Part shown: in pieces, positions 1-8,898 of the stretch
How the letters are laid out: each line of letters begins with the position of its first letter
Numbering within the stretch: position 1 is the first letter of the stretch
Assembly (NCBI GenBank): GCA_028871555.1
Contig: JAGWNA010000011.1
Coordinates: forward strand, 1 to 63,498
DNA from: Lysobacteraceae bacterium
GTDB lineage: Bacteria; Pseudomonadota; Gammaproteobacteria; Xanthomonadales; Rhodanobacteraceae
Direction of reading: 5' to 3'
Length of the DNA stretch: 63,498 nt
Made by a program: the position numbers and the translations under genes
The notes under the pieces: model-generated
Told to the model about the DNA's origin: nothing
Databases searched by the model: none
What the model saw: the letters and a program-made list of their open reading frames with translations, nothing else

Positions 1-213
1 GTCTGTCTTTCTGAAGCGTTCTTCCCGACCAATCAAAACTCATTACTGACTTTTTCTTGGTGGGACGCTTGCGTTGCTTGGACAGGTCGCTACCTTCCAT
101 CGCAAGACGTCCACACAATTCACCTGCGCACACTGTCAAAGATCTTCCACCTGCCACCGGGTTTCCCCGGTCGCGTCCCGGTACGTTTCGTCCCGGGTGA
201 GCCGACCATTCTA
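1..213 (-). other. rRNA operon leader; the 16S gene should begin just left of the window
   Basis: This stretch holds no convincing gene. Read on the minus strand it has the order of an rrn leader: a strong promoter (208-235), a boxA-like antitermination site (134-145), then a boxC-like stretch TGTGTGGACGTC, then about 100 further bases up to the window edge. In E. coli a similar distance separates boxA from the 16S 5' end. The 16S start itself (AGAGTTTGATC) is not in the window, so the operon is inferred from its control signals. GC content is visibly lower here than in the neighbouring genes, as is usual for rrn leaders. Confidence 0.72.
134..145 (-). promoter_or_regulatory. boxA-like antitermination site of the rrn leader
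   Basis: The minus strand reads AGATCTTTGACA, close to the rrn boxA consensus TGCTCTTTAACA bound by NusB/NusE. It lies about 65 nt downstream of the promoter -10 box, and a boxC-like sequence follows. The match is by eye, and the position relative to the promoter supports it. Confidence 0.65.
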
Positions 214-235
214 CATCGCTTTTCTTTACCGTCAA
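208..235 (-). promoter_or_regulatory. rrn P1-type promoter with upstream A/T-rich element
   Basis: On the minus strand the -35 hexamer is TTGACG (230-235) and the -10 is TAGAAT (208-213), with the 16-bp spacer typical of rRNA promoters. An A/T-rich block at 245-262 (reads GAAAAATTGTTCTT on the minus strand) sits where an UP element would bind the alpha subunit CTD. A GC-rich discriminator follows the -10, as expected for stringently controlled promoters. A second weaker -10-like TATGAT lies upstream at 313-318 without a good -35. Confidence 0.72.
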
Positions 236-579
236 CAGCCGCGAAGAACAATTTTTCATTCGGCCTTGCTACGGCAATCGTCGAGAACGCTCGCCTCGAC
301 GAAGGGGCGAGAATCATAGCGCCAAGGCAGCTGTCTGGGAAGAGGCGCGCGCACTTTTCCTGCGCGAAAATGCACAGGGTGGCGGTACCGTGCGCTTCCT
401 GGACATCGCTGCGGCTGTGATGCATCCCCGCATGCGCGCAGTGGGTTGTGCAGGCCGAGGAACGCGACGATGCGGCTGGGCATGGCGCATGTCGATACAG
501 GTCCGGCAGCTGCTGTCGATGCCGCTGGATGTGTCGGACGCTCCCCACCTGACATGGAGCCGGGCGGGGAGCGTGCCCG

Positions 580-798
580 TCACGTGCTGGAACTGTCCGC
601 CGATGCGTCGACGCGCGGCATCGGCGCGCAGGCGGGCGACGAACTGGACGAACTGAAGGTCGATGGCGATCGGGGAACGGTGCGCTGAGCCAGCGTGTCT
701 GGCGTGCGCAACAGGCCGACGCGGTAAGGTATCAACGCCCCGGGGCTGAGTTGTGCCAAGGCGTCCCAGTCATCTTCGAAGGGTATGAACTGTCGCAT
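580..798 (-). CDS. small hypothetical protein, possibly frameshifted
   Basis: Encodes 72 aa starting MRQFIPFEDDWDALAQLSPG. I do not recognise a domain. The start at 798 is supported by a very good ribosome-binding site (AGGAG, 6 nt upstream). The first 28 or so residues look like ordinary protein. After about residue 30 the sequence becomes Ser/Pro/Ala-rich low complexity, so the frame may have shifted and this may be the intact front of a decayed gene. It lies between the rrn promoter region and rubredoxin on the same strand. The 111 nt between it and rubredoxin hold only its ribosome-binding site and nothing else I recognise. Confidence 0.45.
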   Translation of the reverse strand: MRQFIPFEDDWDALAQLSPGALIPYRVGLLRTPDTLAQRTVPRSPSTFSSSSSSPACAPMPRVDASADSSST

Positions 799-909
799 GG
801 GAGCTCCTTCAGGAATAGCGCATCACGGAATCGTGTGCAGGAGCATCAGAGCAGATGGCCCGGCCAAGGGGCGGGCAAGATCGGGCCATTTGGTGGCAGA
901 GAGAAGCCT

Positions 910-1107
910 TCAGTCGATTTCGATCATCTCGAAATCATCCTTGGTGGTGCCGCAGTCCGGACAGGTCCATGTCTCGGGAACATCTTCCCACCGCGTACCC
1001 GGAGCGATGCCCTCATCGGGAACGCCCTCAGCCTCGTCATAGATGTATCCGCACACGACGCACATCCATTTGCGCATGAGTAGGGCATTGGTGGAACTCT
1101 GGCTCAT
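910..1107 (-). CDS. rubredoxin
   Basis: A small one-iron electron carrier of 65 aa. The Fe site is visible as two Cys pairs, C16-V-V-C19-G-Y and C49-P-D-C52-G, with the family segment [12 protein letters not shown] and the aromatic W47 near the second pair. The typical rubredoxin core begins at the internal [11 protein letters not shown] (start at 1077), but only the start at 1107 has a purine-rich ribosome-binding site (GAAGAAGAC), so I chose the ten-residue extension. It is divergent from thiE with 107 nt between the starts. The redox partner is not in the window; in related bacteria rubredoxins serve alkane hydroxylases or peroxide defence, which cannot be decided here. Confidence 0.93.
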   Translation of the reverse strand: MSQSSTNALLMRKWMCVVCGYIYDEAEGVPDEGIAPGTRWEDVPETWTCPDCGTTKDDFEMIEID

Positions 1108-1214
1108 TGTCAGTCTTCTTCGATCACGATGGAATGGCACATTCTCGCAACTCGCCCGGCAATGCGAAAGCATGTGTCATCGTTCACCCCATCCGCACAT
1201 ATCGAGGTCATGAC

Positions 1215-1859
1215 TTGAATACGTCTACGCAACTGGCAGGCCGCGGCCTGTACGCGATTACCGGCGGGCCGCGCCCCGATCTGCTGGATGTCGTGGCACA
1301 GGCTCTTGCCGGCGGTGCACAACTGCTGCAATACCGGGACTTGACCGACGACGCAGAACGTCGCCACGCAGAAGCTGCAGCATTGCGGCAATTGTGCAGC
1401 CGTCATGGGGTACCGTTGATCATCGATCATGACATCGCCCTGGCGCAGGCGGTGGCTGCGGATGGCGTGCATCTGGGCCGGGATGATGACGAGCCTGGTG
1501 CCGTACGTGCGGTCCTGGGGCACCGCGCGATCATCGGGGTATCCTGCTACGGCTCGCTGCCGCGCGCGCAAGCCGCCGCCAACGCGGGCGCCAGCTATGT
1601 CTCATTCGGTGCGTTCTTCCCTTCGCCGACCAAGCCGCTGGCTCCGTGCGTGTCGATCGAACTGCTGAGGCAAAGCGCCGCGCTGGGCGTGCCACGGGTG
1701 GCTATCGGCGGCATCACACCGGACAATGGAGCCGCACTGGTCGAAGCGGGTGCCGACTACCTGGCCGCGGTCTCCGCCGTGTTTGGTGCTCCCGACGCAC
1801 GCAACGCCGCACGGTGCTTCACCGATCTGTACCCCCCGACCTCCGGAACATCGTCATGA
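1215..1859 (+). CDS. thiE: thiamine-phosphate synthase
   Basis: Joins HMP pyrophosphate and thiazole phosphate to make thiamine phosphate. The TIM-barrel family motifs are present in order: [41 protein letters not shown] and [10 protein letters not shown] chose the TTG at 1215 (214 aa), which has GAGG 7 nt upstream and gives the family length; an ATG at 1107 would add 36 residues of non-family sequence. The stop overlaps the hemL start (ATGA), so the two are translationally coupled. I saw no TPP riboswitch upstream. Confidence 0.92.
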   Translation: MNTSTQLAGRGLYAITGGPRPDLLDVVAQALAGGAQLLQYRDLTDDAERRHAEAAALRQLCSRHGVPLIIDHDIALAQAVAADGVHLGRDDDEPGAVRAVLGHRAIIGVSCYGSLPRAQAAANAGASYVSFGAFFPSPTKPLAPCVSIELLRQSAALGVPRVAIGGITPDNGAALVEAGADYLAAVSAVFGAPDARNAARCFTDLYPPTSGTSS

Positions 1860-3142
1860 CGACCAGCCACGAACTCTTCCAGCGCGCACAGAACCTGATG
1901 CCGGGCGGCGTCAACTCGCCGGTAAGAGCCTTCAGGTCAATTGGCGGCGAACCGTTTTTCACCGCACGCGCCGACGGCGCGTATCTGTGGGATGTCGAGG
2001 GAACGCGCTATATCGATTACGTCGGCTCGTGGGGACCGATGATCGCCGGCCACAACCACCCTGCGGTGCGCGAGGCGGTGGAACGCGCCGTGAAGAATGG
2101 CCTGTCGTTCGGCACTCCCTGCCCGGCCGAGGTGGCCATGGCCGAGACCATTACCCGATTGATTCCTTCCATCGACATGGTTCGCATGGTCAATTCCGGC
2201 ACCGAGGCAACCATGTCGGCCATCCGGCTTGCCCGCGGCGCCACCGGACGCAACAAGATCCTGAAGTTCGAGGGTTGCTATCACGGCCACGGCGACAGTT
2301 TCCTGGTGAAGGCCGGCTCGGGCGCGCTGACGTTCGGCGTGCCCACATCACCGGGCGTGCCCAAGGCGAATGCCGACCTCACCCTCACGCTGCCCTACAA
2401 CGATCTTGATGCGGCCAAGGCGCTGTTTTCGGAACAGGGGGCCGAGATCGCCGGCCTGATCATCGAACCGGTGGCCGGCAACATGAACTGCATCCTGCCC
2501 GTGGACGGCTACCTGCAAGGCCTGCGTGAATTGTGTAGCCGGCATGGCACCGTACTGATCTTCGACGAGGTGATGACCGGTTTCCGCGTCGCCCTGGGCG
2601 GCGCGCAGGCACACTACGGCGTCACACCCGACCTCACCACTTTCGGCAAGATCATCGGCGGCGGCATGCCGGTGGGCGCCTATGGCGGTCGTCGCGACCT
2701 GATGGAGCAGATTGCGCCCAGCGGCCCGATCTACCAGGCCGGCACGCTCAGCGGCAATCCGGTGGCGATGGCGGCGGGCCTGGCGATGCTGGAACTGGTC
2801 CAGGCACCCGGCTTTCACGAAACACTCGCCGCGCGCACGCGACGGCTGTGCGACGGCCTGCAGTCAGTGGCCGATGAGGCCGGCATTCCGTTCAGCACCA
2901 ACCAGGTGGGCGGCATGTTCGGCCTGTTTTTCGCCGACGGGCACGTAACCAGCTTCGCCCAGGCGACCGCCTGCGATACCGGGCTGTTCAACCGCTTCTT
3001 CCATGCCATGTTGAAGCGCGGCGTCTACCTGGCGCCCAGCGCGTTCGAGGCGGGCTTCATGTCCGCGGCACACCGTGGAGAAGATATTGCGCTGACCCTG
3101 GACGCCGCGCGCGAAGCCATGCGTGTCGCGCAAGCCGGTTGA
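1856..3142 (+). CDS. hemL: glutamate-1-semialdehyde 2,1-aminomutase
   Basis: Makes 5-aminolevulinate, the first dedicated tetrapyrrole precursor of the C5 pathway, by PLP-dependent amino exchange in the cytosol. Its 428 aa match the family length. It opens with the typical [19 protein letters not shown], and the PLP lysine is K265 in [10 protein letters not shown], at the same number as in E. coli. The [10 protein letters not shown] segment carries the PLP-binding aspartate. It overlaps thiE by four bases. Other heme genes (hemD, hemX, hemY) lie about 56 kb away at the other end of the window. Confidence 0.97.
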   Translation: MTTSHELFQRAQNLMPGGVNSPVRAFRSIGGEPFFTARADGAYLWDVEGTRYIDYVGSWGPMIAGHNHPAVREAVERAVKNGLSFGTPCPAEVAMAETITRLIPSIDMVRMVNSGTEATMSAIRLARGATGRNKILKFEGCYHGHGDSFLVKAGSGALTFGVPTSPGVPKANADLTLTLPYNDLDAAKALFSEQGAEIAGLIIEPVAGNMNCILPVDGYLQGLRELCSRHGTVLIFDEVMTGFRVALGGAQAHYGVTPDLTTFGKIIGGGMPVGAYGGRRDLMEQIAPSGPIYQAGTLSGNPVAMAAGLAMLELVQAPGFHETLAARTRRLCDGLQSVADEAGIPFSTNQVGGMFGLFFADGHVTSFAQATACDTGLFNRFFHAMLKRGVYLAPSAFEAGFMSAAHRGEDIALTLDAAREAMRVAQAG

Positions 3143-3191
3143 GGGGCCACCCACGAGCGGCGGCCGATGCCTGCCAGCCGCCAGCCGACCA

Positions 3192-3614
3192 TCACCAGAC
3201 GCCGGTGTTCGGCATCGATACCCAGGGTTCGCGTGGCGGCAACGCATCACCCTTCTGCAACAGCTCGATCGAGATCAGGTCCGGCGAACGCACGAAGGCC
3301 ATGTGACCATCGCGCGGCGGCCGGTTGATGGTCACGCCGATCTTCTGCAGCCGTTCGCAGGTGGCGTAGATGTCGTCGACGCGAAACGCAAGGTGACCGA
3401 AGTTGCGCGCCGACCCATAGTCCTCCTGCGAACCCCAGTTGTGGGTCAGCTCGATCTCCGCCTCCGGGCTCTCCGGGGCAGCCAGGAAAACCAGGGTGAA
3501 CCTGCCTTGCGGGTAGTCGTTGCGACGCACTTCGGCGAGCCCAAGCCCGTCGACATAAAAATGCAGCGAGGCATCCAGATCGCGTACGCGCACCATGCTG
3601 TGCAGATATTTCAT
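3192..3614 (-). CDS. gloA: lactoylglutathione lyase (glyoxalase I)
   Basis: Isomerises the methylglyoxal-glutathione hemithioacetal to S-lactoylglutathione. At 140 aa it is a single VOC-type unit that works as a dimer. The metal ligands of the bacterial Ni-type enzyme are visible: H5 ([10 protein letters not shown]), E in [10 protein letters not shown] in [11 protein letters not shown] and E in ISIELLQKG. The start at 3614 matches the family N-terminus; the upstream codons of the open frame do not. It is convergent with hemL and sits just downstream of argD on the same strand, 28 nt apart. Confidence 0.94.
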   Translation of the reverse strand: MKYLHSMVRVRDLDASLHFYVDGLGLAEVRRNDYPQGRFTLVFLAAPESPEAEIELTHNWGSQEDYGSARNFGHLAFRVDDIYATCERLQKIGVTINRPPRDGHMAFVRSPDLISIELLQKGDALPPREPWVSMPNTGVW

Positions 3615-3642
3615 CGGGAAAATTCCTTCGTGGGACAAGGCA

Positions 3643-4869
3643 TCAGCCTGCCACAAAATCCCGTAATGCAGCACCCAGGCGGGCAAGGCCCTCGGCCAGC
3701 TCGTCGTCATCGATGGTCAGCGGCGGCAGGAAACGCAGGACGTCGGGGCCTGCCTGCAGCAGCAGCAATCCATGCCCGGCGGCATGATCGAGAATCGCCG
3801 CCGCCTTGCCTTTCCATGCATCAGCGAGCACTGCACCGATCATCAGGCCGCGCCCGCGCACTTCGGCAAACAGGCCCAACGCATGATTGATCTCTGCCAG
3901 ACCGGTGCGCAGCGCATTCGCCTGCTGTTCCACGTTCAGTCGCACGGCTGGTGACGCCAGTTTGCGCAACGCCACCCGCGCCACCGCCGCGGCCAGCGGG
4001 TTGCCGCCGAAGGTCGTGCCGTGCGCGCCGTACTGCATCACCTCGGCCACCTTCGGGCCGGCCAGCAGCGCGCCGATCGGAAACCCGCAACCCAGCGCCT
4101 TGGCCAGCGTCACGATGTCCGGCCGCACATGATCCTGTTCATGCGCGAACAGCGTGCCGGTGCGGCCCATGCCGCACTGGATCTCGTCCAGCACCAGCAG
4201 CGCGCCATGGACATCGCACAGCTCGCGAACCCGTTGAAGGAATCCGGGCGCAGCCGGCAGCACTCCACCTTCGCCCTGCACCGGCTCCAGCATCACCGCA
4301 GCGACATCGTTCGCGGCGAAGGCGGCTTCCAGCGCATCCGGATCATTGAACGCGACGTAGCGGAAACCCGCCGGCAGCGGCTCGTAACCTTCCTGGTACT
4401 TCGGCTGTGCGGTGGCGGTGACGGTGGCCAGCGTGCGGCCGTGGAACGAGCCGTGGAAGGTCACGATGACACGCCGTTCCGGCGGCCGGCCCTGTGCCGC
4501 CGCCCACTTGCGCACCAGCTTGATCGCCGCCTCGTTCGCTTCCGCGCCGGAATTGCACAGGAACACCCGCTCGGCAAAACCACACGCCTGCACCAGCTCC
4601 TCGGCCAGTCGCAGCGGCGGCTCGGTATAGAACACGTTGCTGCTGTGCCACAGCTTGTGCGCCTGCGTGGTCAGCGCGGCGAGCAGGTCAGGATCCTGAT
4701 GGCCCAGCGCGTTCACCGCGATGCCGGCACCGAAATCCACGTAATCGCGCCCTTGCGTATCCCAGACCCGCGCACCCTTGCCATGGTCGAGTATCAGTTC
4801 ACGCGGTTTGTACACCGGCAGCCAGTAGCGCCTGCCGAGGTCGATCAGACGGGTGTCGTGTGCTGGCAT
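3643..4869 (-). CDS. argD: acetylornithine/succinylornithine aminotransferase family protein
   Basis: Class III PLP aminotransferase of 408 aa, the usual ArgD length. Visible features are the N-terminal [20 protein letters not shown], the PLP phosphate-binding [22 protein letters not shown] segment, [14 protein letters not shown] with the PLP-contacting Asp, and the Schiff-base lysine in [14 protein letters not shown]. Reaction: transfer of the ornithine-side amino group in arginine synthesis, possibly also lysine synthesis or arginine catabolism. I took the ATG at 4869; an ATG at 4902 would add 11 residues. No other arg gene is next to it, so the exact substrate is an inference from the family. 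Confidence 0.88.
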   Translation of the reverse strand: MPAHDTRLIDLGRRYWLPVYKPRELILDHGKGARVWDTQGRDYVDFGAGIAVNALGHQDPDLLAALTTQAHKLWHSSNVFYTEPPLRLAEELVQACGFAERVFLCNSGAEANEAAIKLVRKWAAAQGRPPERRVIVTFHGSFHGRTLATVTATAQPKYQEGYEPLPAGFRYVAFNDPDALEAAFAANDVAAVMLEPVQGEGGVLPAAPGFLQRVRELCDVHGALLVLDEIQCGMGRTGTLFAHEQDHVRPDIVTLAKALGCGFPIGALLAGPKVAEVMQYGAHGTTFGGNPLAAAVARVALRKLASPAVRLNVEQQANALRTGLAEINHALGLFAEVRGRGLMIGAVLADAWKGKAAAILDHAAGHGLLLLQAGPDVLRFLPPLTIDDDELAEGLARLGAALRDFVAG

Positions 4870-5023
4870 GGATATTCCGTGCGGTTGCATGGATGTGGTC
4901 ATGAACTGAGGCAGGGCGGGCAAGCTTGCGGGGAAGGCATCGTAAGTCCTGGCCGATGGCATCGCACGTCCCCGATACCCGACCCGATCGGCCGATGATG
5001 GCGGACGGAGCAGCCGTTCATCG

Positions 5024-5842
5024 TCAGCCGAGAAACAGGTCCGGCAGCAACGGCATGCCCGGTTGCACCGCGTAACCGTCGAAATCGACCACGCCATCCT
5101 CGCGCAGCACATCCTCGTCGATCGCGAAATGGCCGGTAAAGCTCCGCGAGGATCGCGTCAGAATGGCATGCGCGGCATCGGCCACGATGTCCGGTGTGCG
5201 GCAGTGCTGCGGCTGCACGCCGTCGATCATCGCAATCGCCGCCGTGGCGATCACCGTGCGCGGCCACAATGCGTTCACCGCGATGCCCAGCGCGGCGAAC
5301 TCCGCGCTCATGCCCAGCACGCACAGGCTCATGCCGTATTTGGCGATGGTGTAGGCGGTGTGCGGCGCGAACCATTTCGGATCGAGATTCGGTGGCGGCG
5401 ACAGCATCAGCACGTGCGGATTGGCCGCCTGCTTCAGGTAGGGCAGGCAGCTCTGGGTCACCAGGAAGGTGCCGCGGGTATTGACCTGATGCATCAGGTC
5501 GAAGCGCTTCATCGGCGTCTCGGCGGTACCGGCCAGCCAGATCGCACTGGCATTGTTGACCACGATGTCGATGCCGCCGAAACGCTCGGCGGCCTGTGCC
5601 GCGGCGGCGCGCACCTGCTGCTCCTCGCGGATGTCGACCTGCAGCGCCAGCGCCCGGCCGCCGGCCGCCTCGATGGCGGCCGCGGCGGTATGGATCGTGC
5701 CGGGCAATTTCGGATTGGCCACGGCGCTCTTGGCGGCGATCACGACATTGGCGCCATCGCGTGCGGCGCGCAGCGCTATGGCCAGGCCGATGCCGCGCGA
5801 GGCGCCGGTGATGAACAAGGTCTTGCCTGACAGGTTGCCCAT
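5024..5842 (-). CDS. short-chain dehydrogenase, HSDL2-like
   Basis: An NAD(P)-dependent oxidoreductase of 272 aa. The cofactor motif TGASRGIG is near the N-terminus, the structural NNASAI motif is mid-protein, and the catalytic Y-x3-K is in AYTIAKYGMS. The catalytic Ser region reads LMLSPPPNLDPKW, a pattern typical of HSDL2-type SDRs, which lack the SCP2 tail here. The C-terminus (DEDVLREDGVVDFDGYAVQPG) also fits that group. I chose MGNLSGKTLF at 5842; ATGs at 5848 and 5857 add two or five residues. Substrate unknown; members are linked to fatty-acid or peroxisome-like metabolism. Confidence 0.85.
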   Translation of the reverse strand: MGNLSGKTLFITGASRGIGLAIALRAARDGANVVIAAKSAVANPKLPGTIHTAAAAIEAAGGRALALQVDIREEQQVRAAAAQAAERFGGIDIVVNNASAIWLAGTAETPMKRFDLMHQVNTRGTFLVTQSCLPYLKQAANPHVLMLSPPPNLDPKWFAPHTAYTIAKYGMSLCVLGMSAEFAALGIAVNALWPRTVIATAAIAMIDGVQPQHCRTPDIVADAAHAILTRSSRSFTGHFAIDEDVLREDGVVDFDGYAVQPGMPLLPDLFLG

Positions 5843-5916
5843 ATGCATCGGCTCCACGACAAATGAGTGAGTTTACCCGGGCCAGGACCCGTCGAAGCGG
5901 AACGACCGGCCGCCGG

Positions 5917-6519
5917 TCATCCTTTCTGGAACCGCGGCAGGATGTCGCGCAATTCCGCCAGCCGCAGCAGCGGATCGTGCAATTCCAGCATGCGCTGTTG
6001 CTCGATCGGCTCCAGCGGCAGCAGTTCGGCCAGACGAAACCCCAGCCAGCTCGCATCGTCATAGGCACTGCGTGGCGCATGCCGCCAACGCGGCGCCATC
6101 GTCTCGATCAGCCGTTCCAGGATGCTTTGCAGCAAGGCGAACTCCACCGGCACTGGCAGCGCCGGTTCCGCCGGCCATACCACCACGTCGCCGCGAAGCA
6201 GCCCGTCGGATCGCGCCCTGCTGCGCTCGACCCGGAAGCGCGAGCCACCCTCGGCGACAATGCCCAGCAGTCCATCGTCATCGCGATCGAAGTCGCTGAT
6301 GCGTGCCACCGTGCCGATGCGGGCCGGCACTGCCGGTGCACCTGTCTCGCCCCCCTGCAGGATCAGGCACACACCAAAACCGGTACCCTGCCGGGTGCAT
6401 TCGCGAACCAGGTCGAGATAGCGCGGCTCGAAAATGCGCAGCTGCAACTGACCGCCGGGAAACAGCACCGCAGAGAGCGGAAACAAGGGCATCTCGATGA
6501 GCGGAGTCTGCACGACCAT
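5917..6519 (-). CDS. LON substrate-binding (N-terminal) domain protein
   Basis: A 200-aa protein consisting of the PUA-like LON domain alone, without the AAA+ or protease parts. The domain hallmark LFPLSAVLFPGGQLQLRIFE is at residues 12-31, followed by PRYLDLVREC and a helical C-terminal half ending in LPLEPIEQQRMLEL. Stand-alone LON-domain proteins are common in proteobacteria and their role is not settled; substrate recognition for proteolysis is a guess from the domain. It sits downstream of mpl and adk on the same strand, about 100 nt away. Confidence 0.85.
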   Translation of the reverse strand: MVVQTPLIEMPLFPLSAVLFPGGQLQLRIFEPRYLDLVRECTRQGTGFGVCLILQGGETGAPAVPARIGTVARISDFDRDDDGLLGIVAEGGSRFRVERSRARSDGLLRGDVVVWPAEPALPVPVEFALLQSILERLIETMAPRWRHAPRSAYDDASWLGFRLAELLPLEPIEQQRMLELHDPLLRLAELRDILPRFQKG

Positions 6520-6617
6520 CCGGTCAGTTTAGCCACAGCTACCACCGCAGGCCACGACAACGGCGATTGCCGCAACCTGTCTGACGCTGTTCCATGCCTG
6601 TGCGCCGAGCGCGAGCA

Positions 6618-8042
6618 TCAGCAGCCTCGATACCGACCCAGGCTCTCCACGAAACGCCGTGGCGCAGCCTCGAAACCGCCATTGGACATGAAGATGACAT
6701 GGTCACCCCTCTGCGCCTGGCTGCGCAGCGCCTCGATCAGCGCATCCACCGTCGGTACCGTGCTGCCGCGGCCGCCCAGTGCCGCGGTGACCCGACCGGC
6801 ATCCCACGCCAGTTCCGGACGATGCAGCAACAGCACGACATCGGCATCGGCCAGCGAGGGCGCCAGCGCCTGCGCATGCGCGCCCTGACGCATCGAGTTA
6901 GAGCGTGGCTCCAATGCCACCAGGATGCGCGACGTGCCGACCCTGGCACGCAGACCGGCCAGGGTCGTGGCAATCGCGGTGGGATGATGGGCAAAATCGT
7001 CGTAGACGCGCACGCCTTTGACCTCGCCCACCACTTCCATCCGCCGCTTCACACCTTCGAACGTGGCGAATGCGCCAAGCAGCGCGCGCGGATCGGCGCC
7101 CGCCGCCGCCGCGGCGGCAAGCGCAGCGAGCGCGTTCATCACGCTGTGCCTGCCCAGCAACGGCCAGCGCACCTCGCCGATCCGCTCGCCCCGACGATGC
7201 ACGACGAACGCCGAGCCGTCCGCCTCGATCAAGCTTGCCTGCCAATCGCCGCATCCGATGCCGAAGGTTTCCACCGGCGTCCAGCAGCCCATCGCCAGCA
7301 CCTCGGCGAGATGGCGGTCATTGGCATTGACGATCAGCCGGCCATTGCCCGGCACCGTGCGCACGAGATGATGGAACTGGCGCTGGATCGCAGCGACATC
7401 CGGGAAGATGTCGGCATGGTCGTATTCGAGATTGTTCAGGATCGCGATGCGCGGGTGGTAATGCACGAACTTCGAACGCTTGTCGAAGAACGCGGTGTCG
7501 TATTCATCCGCTTCAATCACAAACGGCGCAGCCGGCGTCTGCGCGCCGGAAGGGGGACACCGGGAATCCCGCACTCCCCCCAACCGCGCCGACACCCCGA
7601 AATTTCCCGGCACGCCGCCGATCAGGAAGCCCGGCGCGAGCCCGGCCTGCTCTTTTGAGGCGTGCTGCAGCAGGTGCGCGAGCAGGCTCGCCGTGGTGGT
7701 CTTGCCGTGCGTGCCGGCCACCGCGAGCACCTCGCGCTGCGCCAGCACGGTTTCGCCCAGCCACTGCGGCCCGGAGATATAGCGCAGACCCTGATCCAGC
7801 ATGTATTCCACCGCCGGATTGCCGCGGGTCATCGCGTTGCCGACCACCACCAGATCCGGCGCCGGTCGCAGATGTTCCGCCGCATAACCTTGCATCAGCT
7901 CGATACCAAGCGCCTGCAGCTGGTCGCTCATCGGCGGGTAGACGTTCGCGTCGGAACCCTCGACGCTCAACCCGAGTTCGCGTGCCAGCGCGGCGACGCC
8001 GCCCATGAAGGTGCCGCAGATACCGAGGATGTGCAGGCGCAT
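6618..8042 (-). CDS. mpl: UDP-N-acetylmuramate:L-alanyl-gamma-D-glutamyl-meso-diaminopimelate ligase
   Basis: Reattaches the recycled tripeptide of murein to UDP-MurNAc using ATP. It is a Mur-ligase-fold enzyme of 474 aa. Motifs: MRLHILGICGTFMGG at the N-terminus, the P-loop AGTHGKTTT at 109-117, FVIEADEYDTAFFDKRSKF, NNLEYDHADIF and DDFAHHPTAI. The start at 8042 gives the family N-terminus. Residues about 155-172 (GVRDSRCPPSGAQTPAAP) form an extra loop compared with E. coli Mpl, where the sequence passes almost directly into FFVIEADEYD. Adk lies upstream on the same strand. Confidence 0.95.
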   Translation of the reverse strand: MRLHILGICGTFMGGVAALARELGLSVEGSDANVYPPMSDQLQALGIELMQGYAAEHLRPAPDLVVVGNAMTRGNPAVEYMLDQGLRYISGPQWLGETVLAQREVLAVAGTHGKTTTASLLAHLLQHASKEQAGLAPGFLIGGVPGNFGVSARLGGVRDSRCPPSGAQTPAAPFVIEADEYDTAFFDKRSKFVHYHPRIAILNNLEYDHADIFPDVAAIQRQFHHLVRTVPGNGRLIVNANDRHLAEVLAMGCWTPVETFGIGCGDWQASLIEADGSAFVVHRRGERIGEVRWPLLGRHSVMNALAALAAAAAAGADPRALLGAFATFEGVKRRMEVVGEVKGVRVYDDFAHHPTAIATTLAGLRARVGTSRILVALEPRSNSMRQGAHAQALAPSLADADVVLLLHRPELAWDAGRVTAALGGRGSTVPTVDALIEALRSQAQRGDHVIFMSNGGFEAAPRRFVESLGRYRGC

Positions 8043-8123
8043 GGATAACCCGTTGCGTGAAAGCGTGGCGCCGTGCGGCATCGCATGATGCCGCCTGCAA
8101 GCCAAGGCAGCGGCCTGTGCCGC

Positions 8124-8708
8124 TCAGTTGCCGGCAGTGGCCGATTCGACGCGCAGCACGCGCTTCACCCGCGCAGTGACCTCGTCGAGCTCGCCGACAC
8201 CGTCAACGACCTGCAGCTTGCCCCGCCTGGCGTAGAAATCCGCCACCGGTGCCGTCTGTTCGGCATAGATGTCCAGTCGCTTGCGCACGGTGTCCGGATT
8301 GTCGTCGGCCCGGGCTTCCGCCTTGAAGCGGATTTCGCAGCGGCCCACGATCACTTCGCCGGGCACCTTGAGCTTGACGACCACATCCAGCGGCTGGCCG
8401 ATCCGTGCCAGAAGGTGATCGAGCGCATCGGCCTGGGCAAGGTTGCGCGGATAGCCATCCAGGATGAAACCGGCCTTGGCGTCATCCTGCGCAAGACGAT
8501 CTTCCAGCATGCCGAGCAGAATGTCGTCGGAAACCAGTTGGCCGGCATCCATCACCGCCTTGGCCTTCAGCCCCATCGCCGTGCCTGCCGCGACGGCGGC
8601 ACGCAGCATGTCGCCGGTCGAGATGTGCGGCACACCCAACGCCGCCTTGAGACGGGCAGCTTGCGTCCCTTTGCCCGAGCCGGGCGCACCTAGTAGGACA
8701 AGTCGCAT
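8124..8708 (-). CDS. adk: adenylate kinase, short-lid type
   Basis: Interconverts AMP + ATP and two ADP. It has 194 aa, with the P-loop LLGAPGSGKGTQA at the N-terminus, the AMP-site STGDMLRAAV, and the GFILDGYPRN segment. The lid is short (GRCEIRFKAEARADDNPDT) and lacks the long or zinc-binding lid, as in Xanthomonas adenylate kinases. The ATG at 8708 is chosen because the protein then starts MRLVLLGAPG as in the family. It is divergent from pfp; the 190 nt between the two starts must hold both promoters. Confidence 0.96.
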   Translation of the reverse strand: MRLVLLGAPGSGKGTQAARLKAALGVPHISTGDMLRAAVAAGTAMGLKAKAVMDAGQLVSDDILLGMLEDRLAQDDAKAGFILDGYPRNLAQADALDHLLARIGQPLDVVVKLKVPGEVIVGRCEIRFKAEARADDNPDTVRKRLDIYAEQTAPVADFYARRGKLQVVDGVGELDEVTARVKRVLRVESATAGN

Positions 8709-8898
8709 AATGCTCCACACGTTTGGCGGGGTGACCACACACTGCAGCTGCCCGACAGATTCCCGGAATGAGTGGCCAAATTAGCGTCTGCACCGGGTGC
8801 CGTCAAACAGATTCGTTCGCCACTTGCCGCCAAGTACCTGTTGCTGAAAGATTTGCCACCGACCATCACGACACTACCGCTGCCCACCGAGGATGCCC

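Noticed and set aside
74..319. Small ORF on the plus strand at the left edge
   Set aside because: It covers the rrn promoter and boxA-like site, lacks a ribosome-binding site, and no family is visible.
1108..1214. TPP riboswitch ahead of thiE
   Set aside because: The short leader lacks the conserved CUGAGA and ACYUGA elements.
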